Assembly: GCF_904063065.1 (NCBI RefSeq)
Contig: NZ_CAJFCL010000005.1
Coordinates: 1-64,000, forward strand
DNA length: 64,000 nucleotides
Reading direction: 5' to 3'
Source of the DNA: Pseudomonas paraversuta
GTDB taxonomy: Bacteria; Pseudomonadota; Gammaproteobacteria; Pseudomonadales; Pseudomonadaceae
The notes under the pieces were generated by a model. That model searched no databases, was not told the origin of the DNA, and saw nothing but the letters and a program-made list of their open reading frames with translations. Both the position numbers and the translations under genes were made by a program. Shown in pieces: positions 9,596-19,082 of the stretch (positions within the stretch are counted from its first letter, which is position 1; each line of letters starts with the position of its first letter).

Positions 9596-10816
9596 TTATT
9601 TGCCAGTCCAGCGCTTCAGAACCAGAGTGGCGTTAGTGCCACCGAAGCCGAAGCTGTTGCTCATCACGTTGTTCAGCGTGACGTCTTCGCGGGTCTTGGT
9701 CAGGATCGGCATGTCGGCGACAACCGGGTCCAGCTCTTCGATGTTGGCAGAGCCGGCAATGAAGTTGCCTTCCATCATCAGCAGGCAGTAGATCGCTTCG
9801 TGAACGCCTGCGGCGCCCAGGGAGTGACCCGACAGGCTTTTGGTGGAGCTGATGGCTGGAGCCTTGTCGCCGAACACCGCACGAACACCTTCCATTTCCT
9901 TGGCGTCGCCTACCGGAGTAGAGGTGCCATGGGTGTTGAGGTAGTCGATTGGGCCGTCAACGGTAGCCATTGCCATCTGCATGCAGCGGATGGCGCCTTC
10001 GCCGCTTGGGGCAACCATGTCATAGCCGTCGGAGGTCGCGCCGTAGCCGACGATTTCGGCGTAGATCTTGGCGCCACGGGCCAGGGCGTGTTCCAGCTCT
10101 TCAACCACAACCATGCCGCCGCCGCCTGCAATGACAAAACCGTCACGGTTCTTGTCGTAGGCGCGAGATGCTTTCTCTGGCGTGTCGTTGTATTGAGTGG
10201 ACAAGGCGCCCATGGCGTCGAACAGGAACGACTGGCTCCAATGTTCTTCTTCACCGCCGCCAGCAAATACGATGTCCTGCTTGCCCAGCTGGATCTGCTC
10301 TACTGCGGTACCGATGCAGTGGGCACTGGTGGCGCAGGCAGAGGAGATCGAGTAGTTCACGCCCTTGATCTTGAACGGGGTCGCCAGGCAGGCGGAAACG
10401 GTGCTGCCCATGGTCCGCGTAACGCGGTAAGGACCTACGCGCTTGACGCCTTTTTCGCGCAGGATGTCCAGCGCTTCCATCTGGTTCAAGGTCGACGCGC
10501 CGCCGGAGCCGGCGATCAGGCCGGTACGCGGGTTGGAGACTTGCTCCTCGGTCAGGCCGGAATCGGTGATGGCGTCTTTCATGGCCAGGTAGGCGTAAGC
10601 CGCCGCGTGGCCGACGAAGCGATAGATCTTGCGATCGATCAGCTCTTCAAGAGGCAGGTCGATGGAGCCGGAAACCTGGCTACGCAGACCCATTTCGGCA
10701 TATTCCGGGTTGAATCGGATGCCAGGGCGACTTGCACGCAGGTTAGCGGAGACGGTCTCTTTGTCATTGCCCAAGCACGAAACGATGCCCAGACCAGTGA
10801 TAACGACGCGGCGCAT
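9596..10816 (-). CDS. fabB: Beta-ketoacyl-ACP synthase I FabB
   Basis: FabB elongates unsaturated acyl-ACPs, including the cis-3-decenoyl-ACP made by FabA, and so is needed for unsaturated fatty acid synthesis. At 406 residues it has the family length, with the Cys-His-His triad at Cys161 (SSACATSA), His296 (NTHGTSTP) and His331 ([10 protein letters not shown]) and the glycine-rich C-terminal GFGGTNA. It follows fabA by 11 bases in the conserved pseudomonad fabAB operon, and ends at the strong terminator. Confidence 0.98.
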   Translation of the reverse strand: MRRVVITGLGIVSCLGNDKETVSANLRASRPGIRFNPEYAEMGLRSQVSGSIDLPLEELIDRKIYRFVGHAAAYAYLAMKDAITDSGLTEEQVSNPRTGLIAGSGGASTLNQMEALDILREKGVKRVGPYRVTRTMGSTVSACLATPFKIKGVNYSISSACATSAHCIGTAVEQIQLGKQDIVFAGGGEEEHWSQSFLFDAMGALSTQYNDTPEKASRAYDKNRDGFVIAGGGGMVVVEELEHALARGAKIYAEIVGYGATSDGYDMVAPSGEGAIRCMQMAMATVDGPIDYLNTHGTSTPVGDAKEMEGVRAVFGDKAPAISSTKSLSGHSLGAAGVHEAIYCLLMMEGNFIAGSANIEELDPVVADMPILTKTREDVTLNNVMSNSFGFGGTNATLVLKRWTGK

Positions 10817-10827
10817 GCGGATAACCC

Positions 10828-11343
10828 TTAGAAGTTTTCAGTGGAAGTAAAAACGCCGACCCGAAGGCCTTCGGCGGTGTAAATCTCGCGACCGTCGACG
10901 CTGACGGAACCATCGGCAATTGCCAGGTTCAGCTTGCCGCGAAGGACACGTTTGATCTGAATGTTGTAAGTGATCTTCTTGGCGGTCGGCAATACCTGAC
11001 CGAAGAACTTCACTTCGCCCGAACCCAGGGCACGGCCGCGGCCCGGCAAGCCTTGCCAGCCCAGGAAAAAGCCAACCAGCTGCCACATGGCGTCGAGGCC
11101 CAGGCAGCCCGGCATCACCGGATCACCTTCGAAGTGACAGGCAAAGAACCACAGGTCAGGGGTGATATCCAGCTCGGCGACCAATTCACCTTTGCCGTAC
11201 TTGCCACCCTCTTCGCTGATATGGGTGATGCGATCCACCATCAGCATGTTCGGGGCGGGCAGTTGCGCGTTACCTGGGCCGAATAGCTCGCCGCGGCTAC
11301 AGCGCAGCAAATCTTCCCGAGTAAAGGCGTTTTGTTTGGTCAT
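10828..11343 (-). CDS. fabA: 3-hydroxydecanoyl-ACP dehydratase/isomerase FabA
   Basis: The 171-residue bifunctional enzyme dehydrates 3-hydroxydecanoyl-ACP and isomerises trans-2- to cis-3-decenoyl-ACP, the branch point of anaerobic unsaturated fatty acid synthesis. Catalytic His70 ([10 protein letters not shown]) and Asp84 (GLDAMWQ) are present in the single hotdog domain. It is the first gene of fabAB. GGAG lies just upstream of ATG 11343. A DesT-like palindrome 130-150 bases upstream suggests control by acyl-CoA saturation. Confidence 0.98.
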   Translation of the reverse strand: MTKQNAFTREDLLRCSRGELFGPGNAQLPAPNMLMVDRITHISEEGGKYGKGELVAELDITPDLWFFACHFEGDPVMPGCLGLDAMWQLVGFFLGWQGLPGRGRALGSGEVKFFGQVLPTAKKITYNIQIKRVLRGKLNLAIADGSVSVDGREIYTAEGLRVGVFTSTENF

Positions 11344-11475
11344 GCGAGCTCCTCAATAATCCCATGCGGCAGGGTGGGGCAAATCTTCCCGACCAACCGG
11401 AACGTTCGCGTTCCAGTTCGCCAGCCTACACATAGACTATTGCGTTGTAGTGAAAGTCACAGCGCAAAGGGCAAG

Positions 11476-11493
11476 AATGTACACTTGTGCACT
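11476..11493. promoter_or_regulatory. Candidate DesT operator upstream of fabAB
   Basis: The 18 bases AATGTACACTTGTGCACT contain the near-perfect palindrome TGCACAAGTGTACA (minus strand). They match the P. aeruginosa DesT site as I recall it (AGTGAACGCTTGTTGACT) at 13 of 18 positions. DesT represses fabAB according to the ratio of unsaturated to saturated acyl-CoA. The rest of the 358-base gap 11344-11701 holds no gene I can support, apart from an eight-base-stem hairpin at about 11647-11692 just after the kinase stop codon. Confidence 0.5.
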
Positions 11494-11701
11494 GAAAATT
11501 TAAATCAGGCCGGTTCAGGGGCCCATTCGGGTGTCTAAGACTGCCGCACTTTTGCCTTTAACGCCAGTCGCAGGTGGTTCTACAAGCCCTGTTCAGGTTT
11601 CGTCGGGCCGGGATGTTGCCGCGGCCAGAGTGCTTTGGTCACTGCGCAGGGGCTGCGGGCAGCGCCGTCCCCGGGAAACCGGAACAGCCCCTGATTACAG
11701 G

Positions 11702-13600
11702 TTACTGCACCCAGCGCTGCAGAATTTGCTCCAGGTCAGTGCGTTTGAATGGTTTGGCGAGGTAATCGTTCATTCCCGCTTGCAGACAATTTTCCCTGTC
11801 CCCCTGCAGGGCGTTGGCTGTCAGGGCAATGATGGGCACCGTGGTGCAGCCTGATAACTGGCGGATTTGCCGGGTAGCTTCATAGCCGTCAATGATCGGT
11901 AGCCGGCAGTCCATCAAAATGGCCGCGTAGTTCTCGGTGTTGGCATGGTGAATCGCCTGTGCACCGTCACTGACTACGCTCACCTCATACCCCAGGTTCC
12001 TCAACACGGCCTCAATGACCGTCTGATTGACCCGGTTATCTTCCACCAGCAGGATTTTACGGCCCTTGGTGCGCATCGGTTCAGTCGCCAACTCCGGTTG
12101 GTGCTGCTGGGGAACGGGATGGTGCAGTTCCAGCGGGATCTCCAGGGTAAATACCGAGCCGAGGGATTCTTCGCTCTTGGCATGCAGCGTGCCGCCCATG
12201 CGTTCAGCCAACGTGCGGGCAATGGGCAACCCCAGTCCGGTGCCGCCATAACGACGTGAAATCGAGCTGTCGGCTTGCTGGAAGGCATTAAACATCGAGT
12301 CCAGCTTGTCGCTGCTGATCCCGATACCGCTGTCGCGTACGGTGCAGGTGAACCAGATAAGTTCATGGTCCAGGGGCTGCCAGAGCGGCTCGATGCTGAC
12401 TTGCCCATACTCGGTAAACTTCAAGGCGTTGCCAATCAAGTTGACCAGAATCTGCCGGATGCGGGTCGGATCGCCGAGTACGTGCAAGTCCTGCAAGCCA
12501 TCAGGGATCGACAGCTGCAACAGCAACCCGCGCTGTCCGGCATTGTGCTGAAAAGCCTGGGCGCAGTTGCTGACCAGTTCGGCCAGATTGAAGGGGATGC
12601 GTTCGAGGTCAAGAATCGAGCGCTCAATTCTCGAGAAGTCGAGGATGTCGTTGATCACCTTGAGCAAGTGCTCGGTAGACTCCGAGGCCAGAGCCGCATA
12701 CTCGATCTGCTCGGGCGTCATCTCAGTGGTTTCCAGTAATTGCAGCATCCCCAGTACGCCATTCATCGGGGTGCGTAGCTCGTGGCTCATCATCGCCAGG
12801 AAATCTGTTTTTGCGCGGTTGGCCCGTTCAGCCTCTTCACGTGTCTGAATCAGTTGCGCGATGGTTGCTTCCTGCTCGCGACTGGCTTTTTCAAGGCCAT
12901 CGGCAAGGTTATTGATATGCCGGGCCAGACTGCCCAGTTCGCTGTCGTCGACCACAGGCAAATGCATTTTGTAATCGCCTTGCTGAATGGCTTTGACGGC
13001 ATTGCTCATATCGATGATGGGTCTGGACAGGTTGGTTGCAAGGCGACGGGCCAGCAGGTAGGTAAAACCCAGTGCAAACAGCGCCAGGATCAATGCCTTG
13101 AGCAGGATTTCTTGCTGGCGCTTGTCGAATGCCTCATTGGAAATGCCGACCAGTACCCGGCCCGGATAGCCTTCCCTCGGCAGCGTTGCCTGGAGGTCGC
13201 GGGTGACCAGGTAATCACCGGAGCCGTTTCCCTGCATGCGAACCGGTGCCTGGAATATCTCGGCATGTGATTCCCGGTCCGCACCGGAAGCCGGTTGCTC
13301 GGCATGAAACAGCATGTTGTTGGCAGGGTCCTGCACTTGTACAAATTGCACATGTGGCGTGTTCAGCGAGGCCTTTGCCTGGCTGTTCAGCATCTCGGTA
13401 TTGCCGGATAAAATCCCGTACTCCGAGGCGGGCGCCAGCTGGTTGGCAATCAACTGGCCGGTGTGATTCAGCTCCTGGCGCAAGTCCTGGATACGAATAA
13501 AAGTAAAAAGACTGATTAACAGCAACGTCAGGAGCAACGCTGGGCCCAGGCTCATCATTTGCGTGCGGGTATGTATGTTCCAGCGACTGCGAACGCTCAT
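11702..13600 (-). CDS. Hybrid sensor kinase, PA1611-like (HptB-pathway type)
   Basis: A 632-residue membrane hybrid kinase with TM1 (about 19-36), a periplasmic domain (about 37-165), TM2 (about 166-184), HAMP, and a HisKA domain with His273 (MSHELRTPMNG). It continues with an HATPase domain (N-box NLIGNALKFTE, RDSGIGI, GGTGLGL) and one receiver domain with Asp564 (LMDCRLP); there is no Hpt domain. From memory, its position beside fabA matches P. aeruginosa PA1611, which signals through the phosphotransfer protein HptB and binds RetS to influence Gac/Rsm control of biofilm versus motility. The same function here is inferred from synteny and architecture. Confidence 0.92.
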   Translation of the reverse strand: MSVRSRWNIHTRTQMMSLGPALLLTLLLISLFTFIRIQDLRQELNHTGQLIANQLAPASEYGILSGNTEMLNSQAKASLNTPHVQFVQVQDPANNMLFHAEQPASGADRESHAEIFQAPVRMQGNGSGDYLVTRDLQATLPREGYPGRVLVGISNEAFDKRQQEILLKALILALFALGFTYLLARRLATNLSRPIIDMSNAVKAIQQGDYKMHLPVVDDSELGSLARHINNLADGLEKASREQEATIAQLIQTREEAERANRAKTDFLAMMSHELRTPMNGVLGMLQLLETTEMTPEQIEYAALASESTEHLLKVINDILDFSRIERSILDLERIPFNLAELVSNCAQAFQHNAGQRGLLLQLSIPDGLQDLHVLGDPTRIRQILVNLIGNALKFTEYGQVSIEPLWQPLDHELIWFTCTVRDSGIGISSDKLDSMFNAFQQADSSISRRYGGTGLGLPIARTLAERMGGTLHAKSEESLGSVFTLEIPLELHHPVPQQHQPELATEPMRTKGRKILLVEDNRVNQTVIEAVLRNLGYEVSVVSDGAQAIHHANTENYAAILMDCRLPIIDGYEATRQIRQLSGCTTVPIIALTANALQGDRENCLQAGMNDYLAKPFKRTDLEQILQRWVQ

Positions 13601-13865
13601 GGGGGCGGTGCTCCATCAGTCTTGCCCTTGGTACTGGAGGTATAGCCCATGTGTACTGCCATCCCTGACTTGAGGTCGCCATTCTTGTGCGCTGCAATGT
13701 TGCCTTGGAGTGTGAACCGCAAGGCGGCATGGTAACTGAGCTGTTTCGCTTTTCCAGTCGCCGCCGACTCTTTTCCATGCAATCAATCGTTCAAGGTCTC
13801 GCCTTGAGGGATGTGCTCCGTATAATGCCGGTATTGCCACTGCTATATAGATGACGGGATTGCAT

Positions 13866-14891
13866 ATGACTGAACAGCACGCTATTGCGGTCTTGGGAGG
13901 CGGGAGTTTTGGCACCGCCGTGGCCAACTTGCTGGCAGAAAACGGTCATCCAGTGCGCCAGTGGATGCGGGATCCGGAGCAAGCCGAGGCGATTCGCCTG
14001 AATCGCGAGAACCCTCGCTACCTTAAAGGCATCAAGATTCACCCCCTGGTTGAGCCGGTCACCGACCTGCAGGCAACGCTTGAAGCCTGTGAACTGTGCT
14101 TTGTGGCATTGCCCTCCAGCGCCTTGCGCAATGTGTTGGCAGAGCATGCCGAACGCCTGAGCGGCAAAATGCTGGTCAGCCTGACCAAAGGCATTGAAGC
14201 TCACAGTTTCAAGCTGATGAGCGAGATTCTTGAGGAAATCGCTCCGCAAGCCAGAATCGGCGTGCTGTCCGGCCCCAATCTGGCCCGTGAAGTTGCCGAA
14301 CATGCATTGACGGCCACAGTGGTCGCCAGTGCCGACGAAGAGCTCTGCGCTCGGGCACAAGCGGCTTTGCACGGCCGCACATTTCGGGTCTATGCCAGTG
14401 CTGACCGGTTCGGCGTGGAGTTGGGCGGGGCGTTGAAAAACGTGTACGCAATCATTGCCGGCATGGCCGTGGCACTGGAAATGGGTGAAAACACCAAGAG
14501 CATGCTGATTACCCGTGCCCTGGCAGAAATGACCCGTTTTGCAGTCAGTCAGGGCGCCAACCCCATGACTTTTCTCGGACTGGCCGGGGTAGGTGATTTG
14601 ATCGTCACTTGCTCATCGCCCAAAAGCCGCAACTATCAGGTCGGGTTTGCCCTGGGCCAGGGTTTGAGTCTGGAAGAGGCCGTTACCCGCCTGGGCGAAG
14701 TGGCAGAAGGCGTGAATACGCTCAAGGTGCTCAAGGTCAAGGCGCAGGAGTTGAATGTTTATATGCCATTGGTCGCAGGCTTGCATGCAATCCTGTTTGA
14801 GGGCCGCACCCTCAATCAGGTAATTGAGCTGCTGATGCGCGCCGAGCCTAAAACCGATGTCGACTTTATCTCCACCAGTGGTTTCAACTGA
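13866..14891 (+). CDS. gpsA: Glycerol-3-phosphate dehydrogenase [NAD(P)+]
   Basis: GpsA reduces dihydroxyacetone phosphate to sn-glycerol-3-phosphate, the backbone for phospholipids. It has the N-terminal Rossmann motif GGGSFGTA, the conserved VSLTKGIE and [10 protein letters not shown] segments, and the catalytic Lys region [11 protein letters not shown] start at ATG 13866 (MTEQH), as in other pseudomonads, giving 341 residues; an in-frame ATG 15 bases upstream is less likely. It heads a compact run with the DUF4389 gene (18 bases later) and sixA. Confidence 0.97.
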   Translation: MTEQHAIAVLGGGSFGTAVANLLAENGHPVRQWMRDPEQAEAIRLNRENPRYLKGIKIHPLVEPVTDLQATLEACELCFVALPSSALRNVLAEHAERLSGKMLVSLTKGIEAHSFKLMSEILEEIAPQARIGVLSGPNLAREVAEHALTATVVASADEELCARAQAALHGRTFRVYASADRFGVELGGALKNVYAIIAGMAVALEMGENTKSMLITRALAEMTRFAVSQGANPMTFLGLAGVGDLIVTCSSPKSRNYQVGFALGQGLSLEEAVTRLGEVAEGVNTLKVLKVKAQELNVYMPLVAGLHAILFEGRTLNQVIELLMRAEPKTDVDFISTSGFN

Positions 14892-14909
14892 GCCCGACAG
14901 GAGCAGCAT

Positions 14910-15242
14910 ATGAACGATACAAAAAATGCACCCAAGTACGAGTCCATTGTGTTGCGCGTGTTCTGGATGCTGGTCTTTCTTCTGGTCTGGCAGGTCGCGC
15001 AACTGGTGCTTGGCGCGCTGGTGCTGGTGCAACTGATTTACCGTCTGGTTTACGGTGCACCTAACGCCGGGCTGATGAACTTTGGCGATAGCCTGAGCCT
15101 TTACCTCGCACAAATCGGGCGCTTCGGCAGCTTTCACACCGAGCAAAAGCCCTGGCCGTTTGCCGATTGGCCCGCCCCGCGTGCGCCAGAAGGCGAGGTT
15201 CCGTACGTGGCGCCCACTGGCGGCGCAGAGACCAAGCCATGA
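14910..15242 (+). CDS. DUF4389 membrane protein
   Basis: A 110-residue protein with one or two hydrophobic segments (about 14-45: LRVFWMLVFLLVWQVAQLV and following), then a soluble proline-rich tail ending in VAPTGGAETKP. This matches the DUF4389 family, whose function is not known. It lies 18 bases after gpsA, with CAGGAG before the ATG. Its stop overlaps the sixA start (ATGA), so all three genes are probably cotranscribed. Confidence 0.85.
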   Translation: MNDTKNAPKYESIVLRVFWMLVFLLVWQVAQLVLGALVLVQLIYRLVYGAPNAGLMNFGDSLSLYLAQIGRFGSFHTEQKPWPFADWPAPRAPEGEVPYVAPTGGAETKP

Positions 15243-15688
15243 AAATCTGGATCTTGCGCCATGGTGAGGCCCAGCCCCACGCAAGACGTGATGCCGAGCG
15301 CGAGCTGACCGTAAAAGGGCGTGAACAGGTTTTGCACAGTGCTGCCCGGTTGCTTGATCAGCCACTGGACAGCATTTTGGCAAGCCCGTACGTTCGGGCT
15401 CAGCAAACCGCTGAGCTGGTACGCAATGCCCTGGGTTTCGCCCCGCAACTCATCAGCGTGCCGTGGCTGACTCCCGATAGTGATCCACGGCAGGCCCTGA
15501 GCCAGCTTCCCGATAGCGGCAATGTGCTGCTGGTTACCCATCAGCCTTTTGTGGGTGACCTGATCAGCCTGTTAATGCATGGCCATATGCGCCAGCCGCA
15601 GCCAATGCACACGGCCAGCCTGGCGGAACTTGAGGGTGAGTGGCCGTTGGCGGGCAGCATGACGTTGTGCAACCTGTGGCATCCCTGA
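15239..15688 (+). CDS. sixA: Phosphohistidine phosphatase SixA
   Basis: A 149-residue histidine phosphatase that starts with the active-site motif WILRHGEAQPHARRD (Arg7, His8) and has the second histidine in VTHQPFVGDL. In enterobacteria SixA dephosphorylates phosphohistidine on ArcB or the PTS-Ntr protein NPr. The start is ATG 15239, which overlaps the DUF4389 stop; the open frame upstream of it belongs to the shadow of that gene. The operon with gpsA is conserved in Pseudomonas. Confidence 0.92.
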   Translation: MKIWILRHGEAQPHARRDAERELTVKGREQVLHSAARLLDQPLDSILASPYVRAQQTAELVRNALGFAPQLISVPWLTPDSDPRQALSQLPDSGNVLLVTHQPFVGDLISLLMHGHMRQPQPMHTASLAELEGEWPLAGSMTLCNLWHP

Positions 15689-15765
15689 GTACAAAACAAA
15701 AAACCTGCATGGGGCTGCGCTGTGGCAAGCCGGCCAGCCATGCTCTCTGACCCAAGGAATGAACC

Positions 15766-16209
15766 ATGATCTCGTGGACCACCACGCCGGACCTTGCAAA
15801 GCTCAACTCTCTGCGCAAAAACACTATTTGCGACGTGCTGGACATTACGTTCGACGCCTTCGACGATGAGTCGATCACGGCCAGCATGGCGGTGGATCAC
15901 CGTACCCATCAACCTTTCGGCTTGTTGCATGGTGGCGCCTCGGTAGTGCTGGCCGAGACGGTGGGGTCAATGGCCAGTTTCTTGTGTGTCGACACCTCAA
16001 AGTTTTATTGCGTCGGTCTTGAGGTCAACGCCAACCACTTGCGTGGTGTACGCAGCGGGCGTGTGACTGCGGTGGCTCGCCCGGTTCATATGGGCCGTAC
16101 CACCCATGTGTGGGATATCCGCCTGACGGACGACAGCGGCAAGTTCAGCTGCATCTCCCGCCTGACCATCGCGGTAGTGCCCTTGGGTGAAGCGCCGCCC
16201 GTGCGCTGA
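15766..16209 (+). CDS. PaaI/MenI-type hotdog thioesterase
   Basis: A 147-residue acyl-CoA thioesterase of the hotdog fold. The family core GLLHGGASVVLAETVGS carries the catalytic His-Gly-Gly and Glu, and the paired strand VGLEVNANHLRG follows. Relatives hydrolyse 1,4-dihydroxy-2-naphthoyl-CoA or aromatic and medium-chain acyl-CoAs; the substrate here is open. AAGGA is placed six bases before the ATG. From memory it matches PA1618 in position. Confidence 0.92.
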   Translation: MISWTTTPDLAKLNSLRKNTICDVLDITFDAFDDESITASMAVDHRTHQPFGLLHGGASVVLAETVGSMASFLCVDTSKFYCVGLEVNANHLRGVRSGRVTAVARPVHMGRTTHVWDIRLTDDSGKFSCISRLTIAVVPLGEAPPVR

Positions 16210-16321
16210 TCAAATGCTCAGATAATGGCCGTAGTGGCGTCACTCATGGCGCATACGGTCATTGATATGAGTATTTTTCCTGCAGACAATAAGCTGGACT
16301 CTCTACTTATGGACGCCTTGT

Positions 16322-17125
16322 ATGTCTAGGCAGATTTTTTTCGCCCATGCCAACGGCTTCCCTTCTGCTACCTATGGCAAGTTGTTCGATGCTCTGACCC
16401 CGGACTTCAACGTGGCATGCCTGCCACAGCACGGGCATGACCCGCGTTTTCCGGTGGATGACAACTGGCACAACCTGGTCGATGAGCTGATCTTCCACCT
16501 GCAGCAGCAAGCCGGACCGGTACTGGGCGTTGGCCACTCTTTGGGCGGGATGTTGCACCTGCATGCGGCAATCCGTTGTCCGCATTTATACAAAGGCGTG
16601 GTCATGCTTGATTCGCCGGTGCTGACGCTTACCGACCGGTGGGTGATTCGCGCCGCCAAGCGTTTTGGCTTGATTGATCGCCTGACTCCGGCTGGACGTA
16701 CTTTGGGGCGGCGTGAAGAGTTCGCCGATCGCGAGACCGCCCGTGCCTACTTTGCGGGCAAGTCGCTGTTTCGCAGTTTTGATCCTGACTGCTTCGAAGC
16801 GTACCTGGAGCACGGTTTGCAGGCCGTCGACGATCGCTTGCGCCTGAGCTTCGACCCGGCGACCGAGATTAATATTTACCGGGGCGTCCCCCACACCAGC
16901 CCCGGGCGCGCCTTCCAGTTGCAAGTGCCGCTGACGGTCGTGCGTGGGCGCGACAGCCGGGTAGTCATGAGCCATCATGCCAAGGCCGTAGCGCGCATGC
17001 CCAACGGTGAGTCACTGAGCGTACCGGGCGGGCACATGTTCCCGCTGGAGCAGCCGCAAGACACCGCTGTATTGCTCAAACAGATTTTTGCCCGCTGGGA
17101 GCCCGGGGCTGTTGCAGTTTCGTAG
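16322..17125 (+). CDS. Alpha/beta hydrolase
   Basis: A 267-residue alpha/beta-hydrolase fold enzyme. The nucleophile elbow GVGHSLGGM has Ser73, an oxyanion-type HANGFPSATY follows strand 1, the acid is probably in RGRDSRVV, and the catalytic His is in VPGGHMFPLE. The substrate is unknown. It is followed 66 bases later by a second, different hydrolase; the pair corresponds to PA1621-PA1622 in P. aeruginosa by position. Confidence 0.9.
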   Translation: MSRQIFFAHANGFPSATYGKLFDALTPDFNVACLPQHGHDPRFPVDDNWHNLVDELIFHLQQQAGPVLGVGHSLGGMLHLHAAIRCPHLYKGVVMLDSPVLTLTDRWVIRAAKRFGLIDRLTPAGRTLGRREEFADRETARAYFAGKSLFRSFDPDCFEAYLEHGLQAVDDRLRLSFDPATEINIYRGVPHTSPGRAFQLQVPLTVVRGRDSRVVMSHHAKAVARMPNGESLSVPGGHMFPLEQPQDTAVLLKQIFARWEPGAVAVS

Positions 17126-17191
17126 TGTCCGGGTCATGGCCGCAACGGCGTCGCATCGCCCTTAACCTCAAGTCTTTGAAGAGCATGTCCC

Positions 17192-18046
17192 ATGAGTCCT
17201 GTGGTTGAAGAAGTACGTCTGAGCCTGCCGCATATTGAACTGGCTGCGCACATGTCTGGCCCGCCGGACGGTCTGCCGGTAATTGCCCTGCACGGCTGGC
17301 TGGACAACGCCAACAGCTTCGCCCGGCTGGCGCCAAAACTGCCGGGCTTGCGCATCGCGGCACTGGACTTTGCCGGCCATGGTCATTCAGATCACCGCCC
17401 GCGCGGGGCGGGCTATAGCTTGGCCGATTACGCCTTTGATGTGCTGTGCGTGGCCGAGCAGCTGGGTTGGGAACGGTTCGCCCTGTTGGGGCACTCGTTG
17501 GGGGCGATAGTTTCGGTGGTGATTGCGGGTTCGTTTCCTGAGCGCGTCACGCACCTGGCCTTGATTGACGGGATCATGTTGCGCAACGGCCCGGTAGAGG
17601 ATACGGCTGAGCGCATGGGCCAGGCCCTGCAAGCGCAGCTTGATCTGCAGCACAAGCGCAAGTCGGTGCATCCGACGCTCGAACGAGCCATTGAGGCGCG
17701 GATGAAGGGCATGGTGGCGGTTAGCCGCGAGGCGGCAGAACTACTCGCTCAGCGCGGTCTGATGCCCGTCCCCGGTGGTTATAGCTGGCGTAGTGACAGT
17801 CGCCTGACCTTGCCGTCGCCATTGCGTCTGACCGATGAACAAGCCATGTCCTTCATCCGGCGGGTGAATTGTCCTGGGACCCTGGTGGTGGCAGAACAGG
17901 GCATGCTGGCCAGTCATGCCGGGCTGCTGGATCAACTACCTTTCAACCTGGAACGGTTACCCGGTGGCCATCATTTGCACCTGAATGACGAGTCGGGGGC
18001 AGTCCTTGTTGCAGACTGTTTCAATCGGTTCTTCTCCGTTCCTTGA
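17192..18046 (+). CDS. Alpha/beta hydrolase
   Basis: A 284-residue alpha/beta hydrolase of the esterase/epoxide-hydrolase-like type: HGWLDNANSF at the oxyanion loop, DFAGHGHSDHR, nucleophile Ser102 in LLGHSLGAI, and a terminal His in PGGHHLHLND. It is similar in plan but not in sequence to the preceding hydrolase, so it is not a recent tandem duplicate. The substrate is unknown. Confidence 0.9.
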   Translation: MSPVVEEVRLSLPHIELAAHMSGPPDGLPVIALHGWLDNANSFARLAPKLPGLRIAALDFAGHGHSDHRPRGAGYSLADYAFDVLCVAEQLGWERFALLGHSLGAIVSVVIAGSFPERVTHLALIDGIMLRNGPVEDTAERMGQALQAQLDLQHKRKSVHPTLERAIEARMKGMVAVSREAAELLAQRGLMPVPGGYSWRSDSRLTLPSPLRLTDEQAMSFIRRVNCPGTLVVAEQGMLASHAGLLDQLPFNLERLPGGHHLHLNDESGAVLVADCFNRFFSVP

Positions 18047-18095
18047 CTTGCGGCGGTCAACTGCCGAGGCTTGGCGGGATGAAAGGGAGACAACC

Positions 18096-18194
18096 ATGAT
18101 AGATCTCTACACCGCTGCGACCCCGAAAGGCCATCCGGTCTCTATCGTGAGGATGCTGAACCACACCCTGCGTCTGTGCGAAGTACGCCGATGA
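18096..18194 (+). pseudogene. 5' remnant of a glutathione S-transferase gene
   Basis: A good ribosome site (AAAGGGAG) precedes an ATG whose first 16 codons read MIDLYTAATPKGHPVS, the characteristic N-terminus of YfcG/YghU-type glutathione S-transferases, which include the glutathione-site Thr and Asn/Lys positions. After about 17 codons the similarity stops, and the frame ends at codon 33, overlapping the next gene start. A full-length family member has over 200 residues, so this is the stump left by a deletion, not a working enzyme. Confidence 0.7.
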
Positions 18195-19009
18195 AGCTAC
18201 CCAATCGTTTGTTCCTGGCCGTGGGCCTGAGCTGCCTGAGCCCGCTACTGTGGGCTGCCGATGTGCCCGGCAGTCATGATTTGCAAGATGTGCCAAGGCT
18301 GGCAGATGCGCAAATTGTCGATTACACCGTGCAACCTGATATCGAGCGCATCTATCCGCTGGGTTCGATCCGCAAAATCAGTGGCCGTCTCCGATTTGAA
18401 GGCCAGGTCAATGCCCGCGGGCAGACGACCGCCATCACCTATGAGCTGCCCGCTGAACACTCGGCCAATGAAGCCTTCACTGCTGCCCGTGAAGCCTTGC
18501 AGGCCAAGGGCGCCGAGTTGCTGTTCTGGTGTCAGGCGCGCGATTGTGGTGAAAGCAGCCTTTGGGCCAATGAAGTATTTGGCAACTCCAAGCTGGTAGG
18601 CTCCGACGAGCAACAGTCCTATCTGTTGCTGCGCCGTGCGGCTCCGGATCAGAACCAGCTTGTGGCGCTGTACAGCATCAATCGCGGGTCGCGCAAAGCC
18701 TACCTGCATGTCGAGCAGCTTGAATCGAGTGCCGATCTGGGCGAGTTGTTGCCCACTTCGGCCACCTTGCAGCGCCAGCTCAAAAGCACCGGCAGGCTGG
18801 ATTTGCCCACCCTCACCGGTGAGCCCGATGCACCGTGGCTTACGTTGATATCCCGGGCATTGAATCTCGATACTACCTCCCGGGTCAGTTTGACCGGAAA
18901 CCAGGCCGCGGCCTGGCGTGATGCCCTGATCAAGAGCGGGGTGCGGGCGGCGCGCATTGAGCTTGGCGACAGCCAGACCCAGGGGCTGCATGTGGAATTA
19001 CTGCGTTAA
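18191..19009 (+). CDS. DUF4892 exported protein
   Basis: A 272-residue protein with a signal peptide (LFLAVGLSCLSPLLWAA, cleavage before DVPGSHD) and the DUF4892 region, including an outer-membrane-associated-like pattern and an OmpA-like end (LSLTGNQAA... SGVRAARIELGDS). Function is not known; it is probably periplasmic. The start ATG 18191 overlaps the end of the GST stump, so its natural ribosome site may have been altered by the deletion. No strong Shine-Dalgarno is seen at this ATG. Confidence 0.83.
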   Translation: MKLPNRLFLAVGLSCLSPLLWAADVPGSHDLQDVPRLADAQIVDYTVQPDIERIYPLGSIRKISGRLRFEGQVNARGQTTAITYELPAEHSANEAFTAAREALQAKGAELLFWCQARDCGESSLWANEVFGNSKLVGSDEQQSYLLLRRAAPDQNQLVALYSINRGSRKAYLHVEQLESSADLGELLPTSATLQRQLKSTGRLDLPTLTGEPDAPWLTLISRALNLDTTSRVSLTGNQAAAWRDALIKSGVRAARIELGDSQTQGLHVELLR

Positions 19010-19082
19010 CAATTTGTAAGCGGCGGTTACACTCCAGGTAATCGCCGTCCCTCTTTTCATCTCAATTCTCTGCGGAACACAC

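Noticed and set aside
9800..10831. 343-codon rightward ORF opposite fabB
   Set aside because: Antisense shadow of fabB; glycine and valine rich without any recognisable domain.
15708..15750. REP-like GGCAAGCCGGC fragment before the thioesterase gene
   Set aside because: Only one short half of a REP is present, with no partner arm; most likely a degenerate remnant.
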